A stretch of 64,000 bases of DNA, taken from the NCBI RefSeq assembly GCF_023573145.1, contig NZ_CP097635.1, forward strand, positions 1,550,001 to 1,614,000, read 5' to 3'. The translations under genes were made by a program, and so were the position numbers. This DNA is from Aquincola tertiaricarbonis. GTDB lineage: Bacteria; Pseudomonadota; Gammaproteobacteria; Burkholderiales; Burkholderiaceae_C. The notes under the pieces are model-generated. The model saw nothing but the letters and a program-made list of their open reading frames with translations. It made no database searches and was not told the DNA's origin. This document shows, piece by piece, positions 1-7,214 of the stretch (the stretch's first letter is position 1; every line of letters starts with the position of its first letter).

Positions 1-100
1 CCAGCAGTGCCACGAACACGCCCGTCCAGCCCTTGGGGCCCAGCAGCGTGCCGCGCTTGGGGGCGGGCAGCGTGAAGGTGGGAGGTAACACAGCACTCAT
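1..100 (-). CDS. urtC: Urea ABC transporter permease UrtC, N-terminal fragment
   Basis: Only the first 33 codons lie in the window, starting at an ATG whose complement is at 98-100, and the gene runs off the left edge. The visible peptide begins MSAVLPPTFTLPAP and enters what looks like the first hydrophobic segment. On its own it could not be identified. The assignment rests on position: it follows urtB by 31 bases in the order urtA-urtB-urtC, which is the standard order for the urea importer. UrtC would be the second inner-membrane permease of that complex. Confidence 0.75.
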   Translation of the reverse strand, partial: MSAVLPPTFTLPAPKRGTLLGPKGWTGVFVALL

Positions 101-131
101 TCGATTTCTCCGTTCATGCAGGCAGCGCGCG

Positions 132-1724
132 TCATGCCTCGGCGCTCCGACCCTTCATGGCGAAGAGTCCCTGCGGCCGCTTCTGGATGAACACCACGAT
201 GAACACCAGCACCATGATCTTGGCCAGCACAGCGCCGGCCCAGCCTTCCAGCAGCTTGTTCAGCACGCCCAGGCCCAGGCCCGCCACCACGGTGCCCGCC
301 AGCTGGCCCACGCCACCCAGCACCACCACCATGAACGAGTCGACGATGTAGCTCTGGCCCAGGTCGGGGCCCACGTTGCCCACCTGCGAGAGGGCGCAGC
401 CCGCCAGGCCGGCGATGCCGGCGCCCAGCGCGAAGGCATAGGTGTCCACCCGTGCGGTGTTCACGCCCACGCAGGAGGCCATGCGCCGGTTCTGCGTCAC
501 GCCGCGCACGAACAAGCCCAGCCGCGTGCGGGCGATCATCAGCGCCACGCCGCCCAGCACGATGAAGGCAAAGGCCAGGATCGCCAGCCGGTTGTAGGGC
601 AGCGTCAGGTTGCTCATCACCTGCACGCCGCCGCTCATCCAGGCCGGGTTCTCCACCGGCACGTTCTGCGCGCCGAAGAGCGAGCGCACCGCCTGCATCA
701 GCACCAGGCTGATACCCCAGGTGGCCAGCAGCGTTTCCAGCGGCCGGCCGTACAGCCAGCGGATCACGCTGCGCTCCATCAGCGCGCCCACCAGCGCGCT
801 GGCCAAAAAGCTCAGCGGAATGGCCGCCAGCACGTACCAGTCGAAGGCGCCGGGCAGGTACTGGCGGAACAGGTTCTGCACCACGAAGGTGGCGTAGGCG
901 CCGATCATCATCAGCTCGCCATGGGCCATGTTGATCACGCCCATCAGCCCGTAGGTGATGGCCAGGCCCAGCGCCACCAGCAACAGGATGGAGCCGAGGC
1001 TGGCGCCAGTGAACAGCACGCCCATCCATTCACCGATGGACAGCCGGCGCTCGACGGCCGTCAGCGCCTTGGCCAGGGCGGCGCGCACGGCGGGGTCGCT
1101 CTCGCCGCCGGTGGCCAGGCGCTCCAGCAGCAGGCTGCGGGTGTTGGGGTCGTCGCTGGCCTCCAGCAGCTTGGCGGCGGCCAGACGCTTGTCGGGTTCG
1201 GGCGCGCTCACCAGCACGCTGGCCTTCAACAGGCTCAGCTGCTTCTTCAGCGCGGCATCGGGTTCGGCGGCTTCGGCCTTGTCCAGCAGCGGCATCAGGC
1301 CTTCGTCGGCCTGGTCGCGCAGCTGGGTGATGGCGGCGGCGCGCTGCGCCCGGTCGGGCGAAAACAACTGCAGCGAAGCCAGCGCCGCCTGCAGCGTGCG
1401 GCGGATGCGGTTGTTGTTGACCGGGTCTTCCGCGGTCTCGGGCACGTTGGCCACGGGCTGGCCGGTGGCCGCGTCGGTGGCCTGGCCGTCACGCACGATC
1501 AGCACCTGCTCGGGCGTGATCTTGACGGCATCGTCCAGCAGGGCCTGCGCCAGCGGCGCCAGGCCGGTGTCGGCGGCGGCCAGTGCGGCCTGCACGGCCG
1601 CGATGCGCTCATCGCTGTCGCCGGTGGCAATTGCACGCGCCTGCTGCGGCGTCAGTGCATGGGCCCCGACGCTGAGCAACAGCGCCAGCAAGCCCGGCAC
1701 GATCCAACGGACCTGCATGGTCAT
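132..1724 (-). CDS. urtB: Urea ABC transporter permease UrtB
   Basis: Encodes 530 residues. Residues 1-23 are a hydrophobic signal-like segment ending in AHA. Residues about 25-225 form an alanine/leucine-rich helical region typical of UrtB and absent from ordinary LivH proteins. Residues about 230-530 are the LivH-type membrane domain, with the GLMGVINMAHGELMMIGAY stretch characteristic of branched-chain-type permeases. The family forms the channel of the UrtABCDE high-affinity urea importer with UrtC. It lies 59 bases after urtA and 31 before urtC, so one operon is likely. In related bacteria the operon is nitrogen-regulated, but I see no clear sigma-54 site here. Confidence 0.95.
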   Translation of the reverse strand: MTMQVRWIVPGLLALLLSVGAHALTPQQARAIATGDSDERIAAVQAALAAADTGLAPLAQALLDDAVKITPEQVLIVRDGQATDAATGQPVANVPETAEDPVNNNRIRRTLQAALASLQLFSPDRAQRAAAITQLRDQADEGLMPLLDKAEAAEPDAALKKQLSLLKASVLVSAPEPDKRLAAAKLLEASDDPNTRSLLLERLATGGESDPAVRAALAKALTAVERRLSIGEWMGVLFTGASLGSILLLVALGLAITYGLMGVINMAHGELMMIGAYATFVVQNLFRQYLPGAFDWYVLAAIPLSFLASALVGALMERSVIRWLYGRPLETLLATWGISLVLMQAVRSLFGAQNVPVENPAWMSGGVQVMSNLTLPYNRLAILAFAFIVLGGVALMIARTRLGLFVRGVTQNRRMASCVGVNTARVDTYAFALGAGIAGLAGCALSQVGNVGPDLGQSYIVDSFMVVVLGGVGQLAGTVVAGLGLGVLNKLLEGWAGAVLAKIMVLVFIVVFIQKRPQGLFAMKGRSAEA

Positions 1725-1783
1725 CCCTTCTTGTGGTGCGGGCCGCGGCGTTCAGACGCCGCGGCCGGTGGCCTCAGGCCGGC

Positions 1784-3049
1784 TTACTTCTTCTCGGGCA
1801 CGTTCTTCTTCCCCTTGTTCTCGGGGATGTAGTCGCTCCAGGGGTCGGCCACCACCGGGCCCGGCGTCTTCCACACCACGTTGAACTGGCCGTCGGCCTT
1901 CACTTCACCGATGAACACCGGCTTGTGCAGGTGGTGGTTTTCCTTGTCCATCGTGGCGGTGAAGCCGCTGGGTGCCTTGAAGGTCTGGCCGGCCATCGCC
2001 GCGATCACCTTGTCGGTGTCGGTGCTCTTGGCCTTCTCGACCGCCTGCGCCCACATGTGGATGCCGATGTAGGTGGCTTCCATCGGGTCGTTGGTCAGCG
2101 GCTTGTCCTTGTGGCCCGGGATGTTCTTGGCCTTGGCATAGCTGCTCCAGGCCTTGATGAAGGCATCGTTCGTCGGGTTCTTCACCGACATGAAGTAGTT
2201 CCAGGCGGCCAGGTGGCCCACCAGCGGCTTGGTGTCCACGCCGCGCAGCTCTTCTTCACCCACGCTGAAGGCCACCACCGGCACGTCGGTCGCCTTCAGG
2301 CCCTGGTTGCCCAGTTCCTTGTAGAAGGGCACGTTGGAGTCGCCGTTGATGGTGGACACCACCGCGGTCTTCTTGCCTTCGGAAGAGAACTTCTTGATCT
2401 TGGCGATGATGCTCTGGTAGTCCGAATGGCCGAAGGGGGTGTACTCCTCCATGATGTCGGCCTCGGCCACGCCCTTGCTCTTGAGGAAGGCGCGCAGGAT
2501 CTTGTTGGTGGTGCGCGGGTACACGTAGTCGGTGCCCAGCAGCACGAAGCGCTTGGCGCTGCCGCCGTCCTTGCTCATCAGGTATTCCACCGCCGGGATG
2601 GCCTGCTGGTTGGGCGCGGCGCCGGTGTAGAACACGTTCTTGCTCAGCTCTTCACCCTCGTACTGCACGGGGTAGAACAGCAGGCTGTTCAGCTCTTCGT
2701 ACACCGGCAGCACGCTCTTGCGGCTGACCGAGGTCCAGCAGCCGAAGGTGACAGCCACCTTGTCCTTGGTGATCAGCTGGCGGGCCTTCTCGGCGAACAG
2801 CGGCCAGTTGGAGGCGGGGTCCACCACCACCGGCTCGAGCTTCTTGCCCAGCACGCCGCCCTTGGCGTTGATCTCGTCGATGGTCATCAGCGCGACGTCC
2901 TTGAGGACCGTCTCCGAGATGGCCATGGTGCCCGACAGCGAGTGCAGCACACCGACCTTGATGGTCTCCTGGGCCTGCACGGCGGTGGCGCCCATGGCGG
3001 CCAGCGCCAGGGCGGAGAGCTTGATCGAGAAGGAACGGCGAGTGGTCAT
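1784..3049 (-). CDS. urtA: Urea ABC transporter substrate-binding protein UrtA
   Basis: Encodes 421 residues from an ATG complementary to 3047-3049. The frame stays open upstream, but the peptide from this ATG begins with a compact signal sequence (MTTRRSFSIKLSALALAAMG, then a VQAQ cleavage region), so this start is preferred. The mature part opens with IKVGVLHSLSGTMAISE and contains the long periplasmic-binding fold of UrtA, including KLEPVVVDPASNWPLFAEKA and WTSVSRKSVLPV, both typical of this subfamily. It binds urea (or short amides such as FmdD-type ligands) in the periplasm and delivers it to UrtB/UrtC. It is the first gene of the urt operon. Confidence 0.95.
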   Translation of the reverse strand: MTTRRSFSIKLSALALAAMGATAVQAQETIKVGVLHSLSGTMAISETVLKDVALMTIDEINAKGGVLGKKLEPVVVDPASNWPLFAEKARQLITKDKVAVTFGCWTSVSRKSVLPVYEELNSLLFYPVQYEGEELSKNVFYTGAAPNQQAIPAVEYLMSKDGGSAKRFVLLGTDYVYPRTTNKILRAFLKSKGVAEADIMEEYTPFGHSDYQSIIAKIKKFSSEGKKTAVVSTINGDSNVPFYKELGNQGLKATDVPVVAFSVGEEELRGVDTKPLVGHLAAWNYFMSVKNPTNDAFIKAWSSYAKAKNIPGHKDKPLTNDPMEATYIGIHMWAQAVEKAKSTDTDKVIAAMAGQTFKAPSGFTATMDKENHHLHKPVFIGEVKADGQFNVVWKTPGPVVADPWSDYIPENKGKKNVPEKK

Positions 3050-3121
3050 GGGTACCCCTTGTTGGCGTTGAAGCGACCGTGGATCGGACGCTGCGCAGGT
3101 TAGGGATGACCCGGGGGATCG

Positions 3122-3145
3122 GCCATACGCCGGATGGCGTACGGC
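3122..3145. promoter_or_regulatory. Inverted repeat between urtA and the PEP-CTERM gene
   Basis: GCCATACGCC and GGCGTACGGC flank a 4-base spacer and match at 9 of 10 paired positions. The repeat lies in the divergent intergenic region about 70 bases upstream of urtA. It could be an operator for the urt operon or a structured RNA element. The sequence alone does not decide between these. Confidence 0.35.
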
Positions 3146-3159
3146 GGCCGGCGCTTGCG

Positions 3160-3197
3160 TTCTGGGGATGGGCGGTGCGGCGCACCCACCCCCAGAA
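3160..3197. other. Long imperfect hairpin upstream of the PEP-CTERM gene
   Basis: The arms TTCTGGGGATGGG and CCCACCCCCAGAA pair almost completely around a GC-rich centre. The structure ends about 27 bases before the start codon at 3225 and would lie in a leader transcript on the plus strand. There is no T-run after it, so a simple terminator is unlikely. A regulatory role is only a guess. Confidence 0.35.
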
Positions 3198-3224
3198 TGC
3201 CGACGTCTCATGAGAGGAGCCGAC

Positions 3225-4124
3225 ATGCGTGCATCCCTCCTGGCTGCGGCGGCCTGCATCGCCGCCGCGGGCGCCCTGCTGCCCACCACCGCGGCGGCGA
3301 GCTTCTACTCGTCGGCCGAGGTGCGAGCGGAAGCCGGCGGCGTCGTGCTGGACCTGCGCAATGGCCAGTCCAACAGCGGCGATGGCCGTGTGCCCCAGTT
3401 CGCGCATGGCGAAAAGTCCTGGCCGGCAGGCGGCATCAACACCGGCAGCTTCGTGGCCGACTCGCGCGCGGCGGTGGGTTCGCTGTCGGCCTCGGCTTCA
3501 CTGGACATCACGCGTGCCCTCAGCGGCGTGTTCCAGGTCGCGCCCGACGCCGAGGTGCTGTCGCAGGCCAGCTTCCGCGACGAGTGGACGGTTGGCGGGC
3601 AGCCCCTGGACACCATCGGGCGCATGCGCATCACCACGCACTTCGACGGCTCGGCCAGCAGCAGCAGCACGGTCTTCTCCGACGCGTGGGGCCGCTACGA
3701 CCTGGACGTGACCAGCCTGGAAGCCTTCAACAATGTGCTGGACTCGGCCGCCTACAACTCGCAGCGGCAGCAGTCGATCGATCAGACCGCCACGCTGGAG
3801 TTCGACTTCCGCTATGGCCGGCCCATCCTGCTCAATGCGCTGCTGGTCGCGGTGGTGCAGGTGGAAGCGCCCACCAGCACCTTCTTTTCCGGCAGCGGCG
3901 AAGCCGCCTTCGGCAACACCGCCAGCATCACCAAGCTGGAAGTGCGCGGCGCCGACGGCGTGTTCACCACTCAGGTCGATCTGCAGACGCTGTCGGGCGG
4001 CATCTACCCGTTCATGACGGCGGTGCCGGAGCCGGGTACGGCGGTGCTGATGCTGGGGGGGTTGGCAGCTGGGGGTTGGGTGGCACGGCGGCGCTGTGGC
4101 CACATCGGCGTGGCCGGCGGCTGA
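3225..4124 (+). CDS. PEP-CTERM sorting domain-containing protein
   Basis: Encodes 299 residues. A GAGGAG ribosome-binding site ends six bases before the ATG at 3225, which decides this start over in-frame codons further upstream. Residues 1-25 form a signal peptide (alanine-rich, ending TTAAAS). The C-terminus carries the complete sorting signal: VPEPGT, a hydrophobic segment (AVLMLGGLAAGGWVA) and an arginine cluster (RRR). Such proteins are exported, processed by an exosortase and often associated with exopolysaccharide. The middle part is Ser/Ala-rich and beta-like, and I do not recognise a catalytic domain. No exosortase gene lies in this window. Confidence 0.85.
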   Translation: MRASLLAAAACIAAAGALLPTTAAASFYSSAEVRAEAGGVVLDLRNGQSNSGDGRVPQFAHGEKSWPAGGINTGSFVADSRAAVGSLSASASLDITRALSGVFQVAPDAEVLSQASFRDEWTVGGQPLDTIGRMRITTHFDGSASSSSTVFSDAWGRYDLDVTSLEAFNNVLDSAAYNSQRQQSIDQTATLEFDFRYGRPILLNALLVAVVQVEAPTSTFFSGSGEAAFGNTASITKLEVRGADGVFTTQVDLQTLSGGIYPFMTAVPEPGTAVLMLGGLAAGGWVARRRCGHIGVAGG

Positions 4125-4128
4125 ACGC

Positions 4129-4722
4129 CTAGCGCGGCGCCAGCACCTGCCCCTGCACCGTGCGCGCCGGCAGCACGAACTGGCCGCCGCCCAGGTGGTG
4201 CAGCGTGTGCAGGTTGGTGTTGTCGTCGCGGAAGGACCAGCGGCCGTGGTCGAACACCCGGCTGTCCGCCTGGGCCGACACCACCTCGGCGAAGCAGGTG
4301 TCGTAGGCGTCTTCGGTGTGCGGCTCGGGGATCAGCCGGCACTCCATCCAGGCCACGCAGCCCTGCACCAGCGGCAGGCCCAGCACCGGGCCGGCGAAGT
4401 GGCCGATGCCGTAGGTGTCGAACTTGTCGGGGCTGCCGCTGGTGGCCAGGTCGCGGCCCGAGACGCTGCCCATGGTGTAGGTGGCGTCGCGCACCGCATG
4501 GCAGGGCACGCTGATCGCGAACTGGCCGCTGGCGGCGATGAGCTCGCGGGTGAAGGTCTTCTTGTCGATCACCACCGCGATGCGCGGCGGATCGAACTCC
4601 ACCGGCATCGACCAGGCGGCGGCCATCACGTTGCGGCGGCCGCCATGGGCGGCCGACACCAGCACCGTGGGGCCATGGTTGATGAGGCGGCCCGCATGGG
4701 CCAGCAGCACAGGCTTGTTCAT
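4129..4722 (-). CDS. Flavin reductase-like domain protein (DIM6/NTAB type)
   Basis: Encodes 197 residues. The family pattern is visible: N-terminal PTVLVSAAHGGRRNVMAAAW, then PPRIAVVIDKKTFTRELI and ASGQFAISVPCHA. These form the split-barrel FMN-binding fold of the flavin reductase/DIM6 family. Members reduce flavin with NAD(P)H or act as small flavoproteins with unknown substrates. The gene starts 9 bases after the stop of the NCS2-type permease, so it is probably the last gene of the amidase-permease-reductase unit. Its role in nitrogen scavenging is not evident. A pyrimidine-type ring oxidation partner, as RutF is for RutA, is conceivable, but no RutA is nearby. Confidence 0.8.
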   Translation of the reverse strand: MNKPVLLAHAGRLINHGPTVLVSAAHGGRRNVMAAAWSMPVEFDPPRIAVVIDKKTFTRELIAASGQFAISVPCHAVRDATYTMGSVSGRDLATSGSPDKFDTYGIGHFAGPVLGLPLVQGCVAWMECRLIPEPHTEDAYDTCFAEVVSAQADSRVFDHGRWSFRDDNTNLHTLHHLGGGQFVLPARTVQGQVLAPR

Positions 4723-4731
4723 GCCTCCAGT

Positions 4732-6327
4732 CTAGGCCGGCACCGGCTCCGCATGCTCGGCCGCCTTCGGCTCCACCTGGGCCAGCTTGGCGCAGGCCAG
4801 CAGCACCGCGGCAAAGCCCAGGTAGCTCACCGCCACCGGCAGGCTCTGGCCGATGCCGATCTGCTCGCCGTGCATGAAGCCGAAGAAGGTCATCAGCGCA
4901 CCGGCCACCGCAAAGGCCGCGGCCTTGACCAGCTCACGGTCGATGATGAAGGTGGCGATGGCGCCCAGCACCAGCCCGCCCAGAATGGCGCCGCCGCCCA
5001 GCACTTCCAGCCCGTGGTACAGCACGCCGGTCTGGCCCAGCTTGTCCAGGCCCACGGCCGCGGCACTGGTGCCGGCAGCGCCCAGCGCGTTGTCGATCTG
5101 CAGCTTGCCCCAGGCCGCCAGGTGCGGCATGAAGGCCAGGATCACCGCCGGTGCATGGCTGCGCGGCGTTTCCTGGAAGGCCTGCGCGCCGATCAGCATG
5201 CCGATGTAGAGCAGGATGGGCGCGATGGCCACCACCGGGATCAGCGAGGTCATCACCGAGATGATGCCCAGCCAGCACATCAGCAGCACCACGATGCCGG
5301 TGGCCGCCGAGTAGCCGATGCGCCCGCCCATCGACTTCCAGCCCGGGTGGCCGATGTACACCGCATTGATGAAGGGATTGCCCATCAGGCAGCCGATCAG
5401 GCTGACCACACCGTCGGCCGTCAGCACCCGGGTGGTGGGAAAGTGGTCGCCGCCGGCGGCCGCGCTTTCCACGTTGTCCATCGCCTCTACCAGGTCGTAG
5501 ATGCCGAAGGGGATGGCGGTGACCAGGATGATGCCCAGGAACTCGAAGCCCGAGAACACATGGCCCACCGCCGGCAGCGGCACCGAGAAGCCGAAGTTGC
5601 TGAACGAGGCCACCAGGTTGGCCAGGCTCATGCCGCCGATGGGCATGCCCAGCGCCGTGGAGCCCCAGGCGATGATGCAACCCACCGCGATGGCCACCAG
5701 GCCGGCCGGCACGCCGCGGAACCAGCGCACGCCGCCGAACCAGCTGACCAGGATGATGGCGAAGCACACCACGCCCAGCAGCGGCGTCATGAACATCTCC
5801 AGCGCCGGCCGCAGCGCGATGAAGGCGATGGAGACGCCAGCCAGCGTGCCCAGCAGCGCGGCTCGCGGCGTGATGCGGCGGATGACCGGCGCGATGAAGC
5901 CGCCCACCATCAGCACGAAGCTCTGCACGAACACCCAGGTGAGGCCGGCCTCCCAGCCCTTGATCGGGTCGCCCGTCTTCAACGAGATGGGCAGCATGAT
6001 GACGAACACCACCACGAACATGTGCGGCACGCTGATGCCCGAGGGCAGTGCGCACACGTCGTTGCGGCCCGTCTTCTTGGCCAGCTGCCAGGCCAGCCAG
6101 GCGTAGTACAGCGTGGACAGGGCCATCATCAGCCCGGCCGCCGGCAGGATGCGGCCGAACACGATGGGGTCGGGCATCTTCAGCACGTAGCGCAGCAGGC
6201 CGGTGAGCACCAGCAGGTTCACCAGGATGTTGGTGCCGAAGCCGAAGAAGGCATTCCAGTCGCCGGGCGCCCAGAGCCGGGGACCGTTGCCGGCGGCAGA
6301 CGCCGTCGGGATGCGTGCAGTGGTCAT
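4732..6327 (-). CDS. NCS2-type (xanthine/uracil/azaguanine family) permease
   Basis: Encodes 531 residues from the ATG complementary to 6325-6327, with about a dozen hydrophobic segments. The early motif NDVCALPSGISVPHMFVVVF and the internal GIYDLVEAMDNVESAAAGGD resemble NCS2/AzgA-like permeases that carry purines, pyrimidines or related ring compounds. It lies between the biuret-hydrolase-like amidase (34 bases upstream) and a flavin reductase. This context suggests uptake of the N-rich ring or carbamoyl compound consumed by this island, such as a uracil-, barbiturate- or cyanurate-like substrate. The substrate is inference; the permease class is fairly sure. Confidence 0.75.
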   Translation of the reverse strand: MTTARIPTASAAGNGPRLWAPGDWNAFFGFGTNILVNLLVLTGLLRYVLKMPDPIVFGRILPAAGLMMALSTLYYAWLAWQLAKKTGRNDVCALPSGISVPHMFVVVFVIMLPISLKTGDPIKGWEAGLTWVFVQSFVLMVGGFIAPVIRRITPRAALLGTLAGVSIAFIALRPALEMFMTPLLGVVCFAIILVSWFGGVRWFRGVPAGLVAIAVGCIIAWGSTALGMPIGGMSLANLVASFSNFGFSVPLPAVGHVFSGFEFLGIILVTAIPFGIYDLVEAMDNVESAAAGGDHFPTTRVLTADGVVSLIGCLMGNPFINAVYIGHPGWKSMGGRIGYSAATGIVVLLMCWLGIISVMTSLIPVVAIAPILLYIGMLIGAQAFQETPRSHAPAVILAFMPHLAAWGKLQIDNALGAAGTSAAAVGLDKLGQTGVLYHGLEVLGGGAILGGLVLGAIATFIIDRELVKAAAFAVAGALMTFFGFMHGEQIGIGQSLPVAVSYLGFAAVLLACAKLAQVEPKAAEHAEPVPA

Positions 6328-6361
6328 GGATCTACTCCTGCAGTGAAGCGTTGAACAGCGG

Positions 6362-7036
6362 TCAGCCGGCGCGGTCGAGCGCGGCCACAAGGCGGGTCGA
6401 GTCGCTGACCCAGCCGAAGATGCCGCCCTGCGCATGCACCATGCGCAAGGCAACCTCGTGGAACTCGGGGAAGTAGGAGGCGCAGCAGTCGGCCGGCACC
6501 AGGCAGCGGTAGCCGCGGTCGTTGGCCTCGCGCACGGTGGTGTGCACGCACACCTCGGTGGTGACGCCGCAGACGATCAGGTCGCGGATGCCGCGGTACT
6601 GCAGCATCGGCCCCAGGTCGGTGGCATGGAAGGCGCCCTTGCCGGGCTTGTCGATCACCGGCTCGCCCGCTTGCGGGTACAGCTCCGGGATGATGTCGTG
6701 GCCGGGCTCGCCGCGGATGAGGATGCGGCCCATGGGCCCCGGCGCCCCGATGCGCAGGCTGGGCGCGCCGCGCTGCACCTTGGCCGGCGGCGCATCGCTC
6801 AGGTCGGGGCGGTGCCCTTCCCGCGTGTGGATGACCAGCAGCCCCGCAGCACGCGCCGCCGACAGCAGCCGCTGGCACGGCGCGATGGCCGCGCGCAGCA
6901 GCGAGACGTCGTTGCCCAGGCTTTCACCGAAACCACCGGGCTCGATGAAGTCGCGCTGCATGTCGATGAGGATCAGCGCGGTGTGCAGCGGATCGAGATC
7001 GAACGGGGCGGGCAAGGCGTCGACGATGACAGTCAT
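6362..7036 (-). CDS. Isochorismatase-like cysteine amidohydrolase, probable biuret hydrolase
   Basis: Encodes 224 residues from the ATG complementary to 7034-7036, with a GGAG about 9 bases upstream; an in-frame TTG at 7057 is the alternative. The cysteine-hydrolase triad is visible: Asp25 in [10 protein letters not shown], Lys130 in [10 protein letters not shown] and Cys163 in [24 protein letters not shown] resembles the biuret/triuret amidohydrolase branch. BiuH-type enzymes turn biuret into allophanate plus ammonia, which would feed the AtzF encoded divergently. N-carbamoylsarcosine amidase or ureidoacrylate hydrolase are alternatives within the superfamily. It heads a minus-strand unit with a permease, downstream of a GntR-type palindrome. 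Confidence 0.8.
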   Translation of the reverse strand: MTVIVDALPAPFDLDPLHTALILIDMQRDFIEPGGFGESLGNDVSLLRAAIAPCQRLLSAARAAGLLVIHTREGHRPDLSDAPPAKVQRGAPSLRIGAPGPMGRILIRGEPGHDIIPELYPQAGEPVIDKPGKGAFHATDLGPMLQYRGIRDLIVCGVTTEVCVHTTVREANDRGYRCLVPADCCASYFPEFHEVALRMVHAQGGIFGWVSDSTRLVAALDRAG

Positions 7037-7070
7037 GGCAGGGCTCCGGTGATCCAACTTGATGCATACG

Positions 7071-7086
7071 AACTGGGATACCAGTT
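7071..7086. promoter_or_regulatory. GntR-type operator palindrome 1 (amidase side)
   Basis: AACTGGGATACCAGTT has perfect 6-base arms AACTGG/CCAGTT. It lies 35-50 bases upstream of the amidase start at 7036. It shares AACTGGKATACCA with the second palindrome at 7189-7204. TGGTATACCA is the kind of site bound by GntR/FCD regulators such as ExuR/UxuR and NanR. The regulator gene at 13830-14585 is the obvious candidate ligand-responsive protein. Confidence 0.6.
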
Positions 7087-7188
7087 GGTCGACGTGGGCT
7101 TTGCAATAAGCAAGCCATGACCACGCTGCCGTGCCGCGCCCCTCTGATGCCGGGCCTCACGGCGCCTGGCATGGTTGATGCAAGTGCA

Positions 7189-7204
7189 CCAACTGGTATA
7201 CCAA
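7189..7204. promoter_or_regulatory. GntR-type operator palindrome 2 (atzF side)
   Basis: CCAACTGGTATACCAA contains the perfect palindrome TGGTATACCA. It ends about 11 bases before the atzF start, a position where a bound repressor would block transcription or initiation. Together with palindrome 1 it brackets the 178-base divergent promoter region. Control by the downstream GntR/FCD protein is inferred from sequence class and linkage. Confidence 0.6.
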
Positions 7205-7214
7205 CGCGTGCACC

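Noticed and set aside
33..1832. Long plus-strand open frame of 599 codons opposite urtB
   Set aside because: It is the antisense shadow of urtB: its His/Gln/Arg-rich composition is typical of frames opposite GC-rich genes and no domain is seen.
4096..6354. Plus-strand open frame of 752 codons opposite the flavin reductase and permease
   Set aside because: Same shadow effect; extreme His/Gln/Arg content, no motif, and it crosses two well-supported genes on the other strand.
7037..7057. TTG start adding seven residues to the biuret-hydrolase-like protein
   Set aside because: The ATG at 7036 has a better-placed GGAG, and the family core begins shortly after it.
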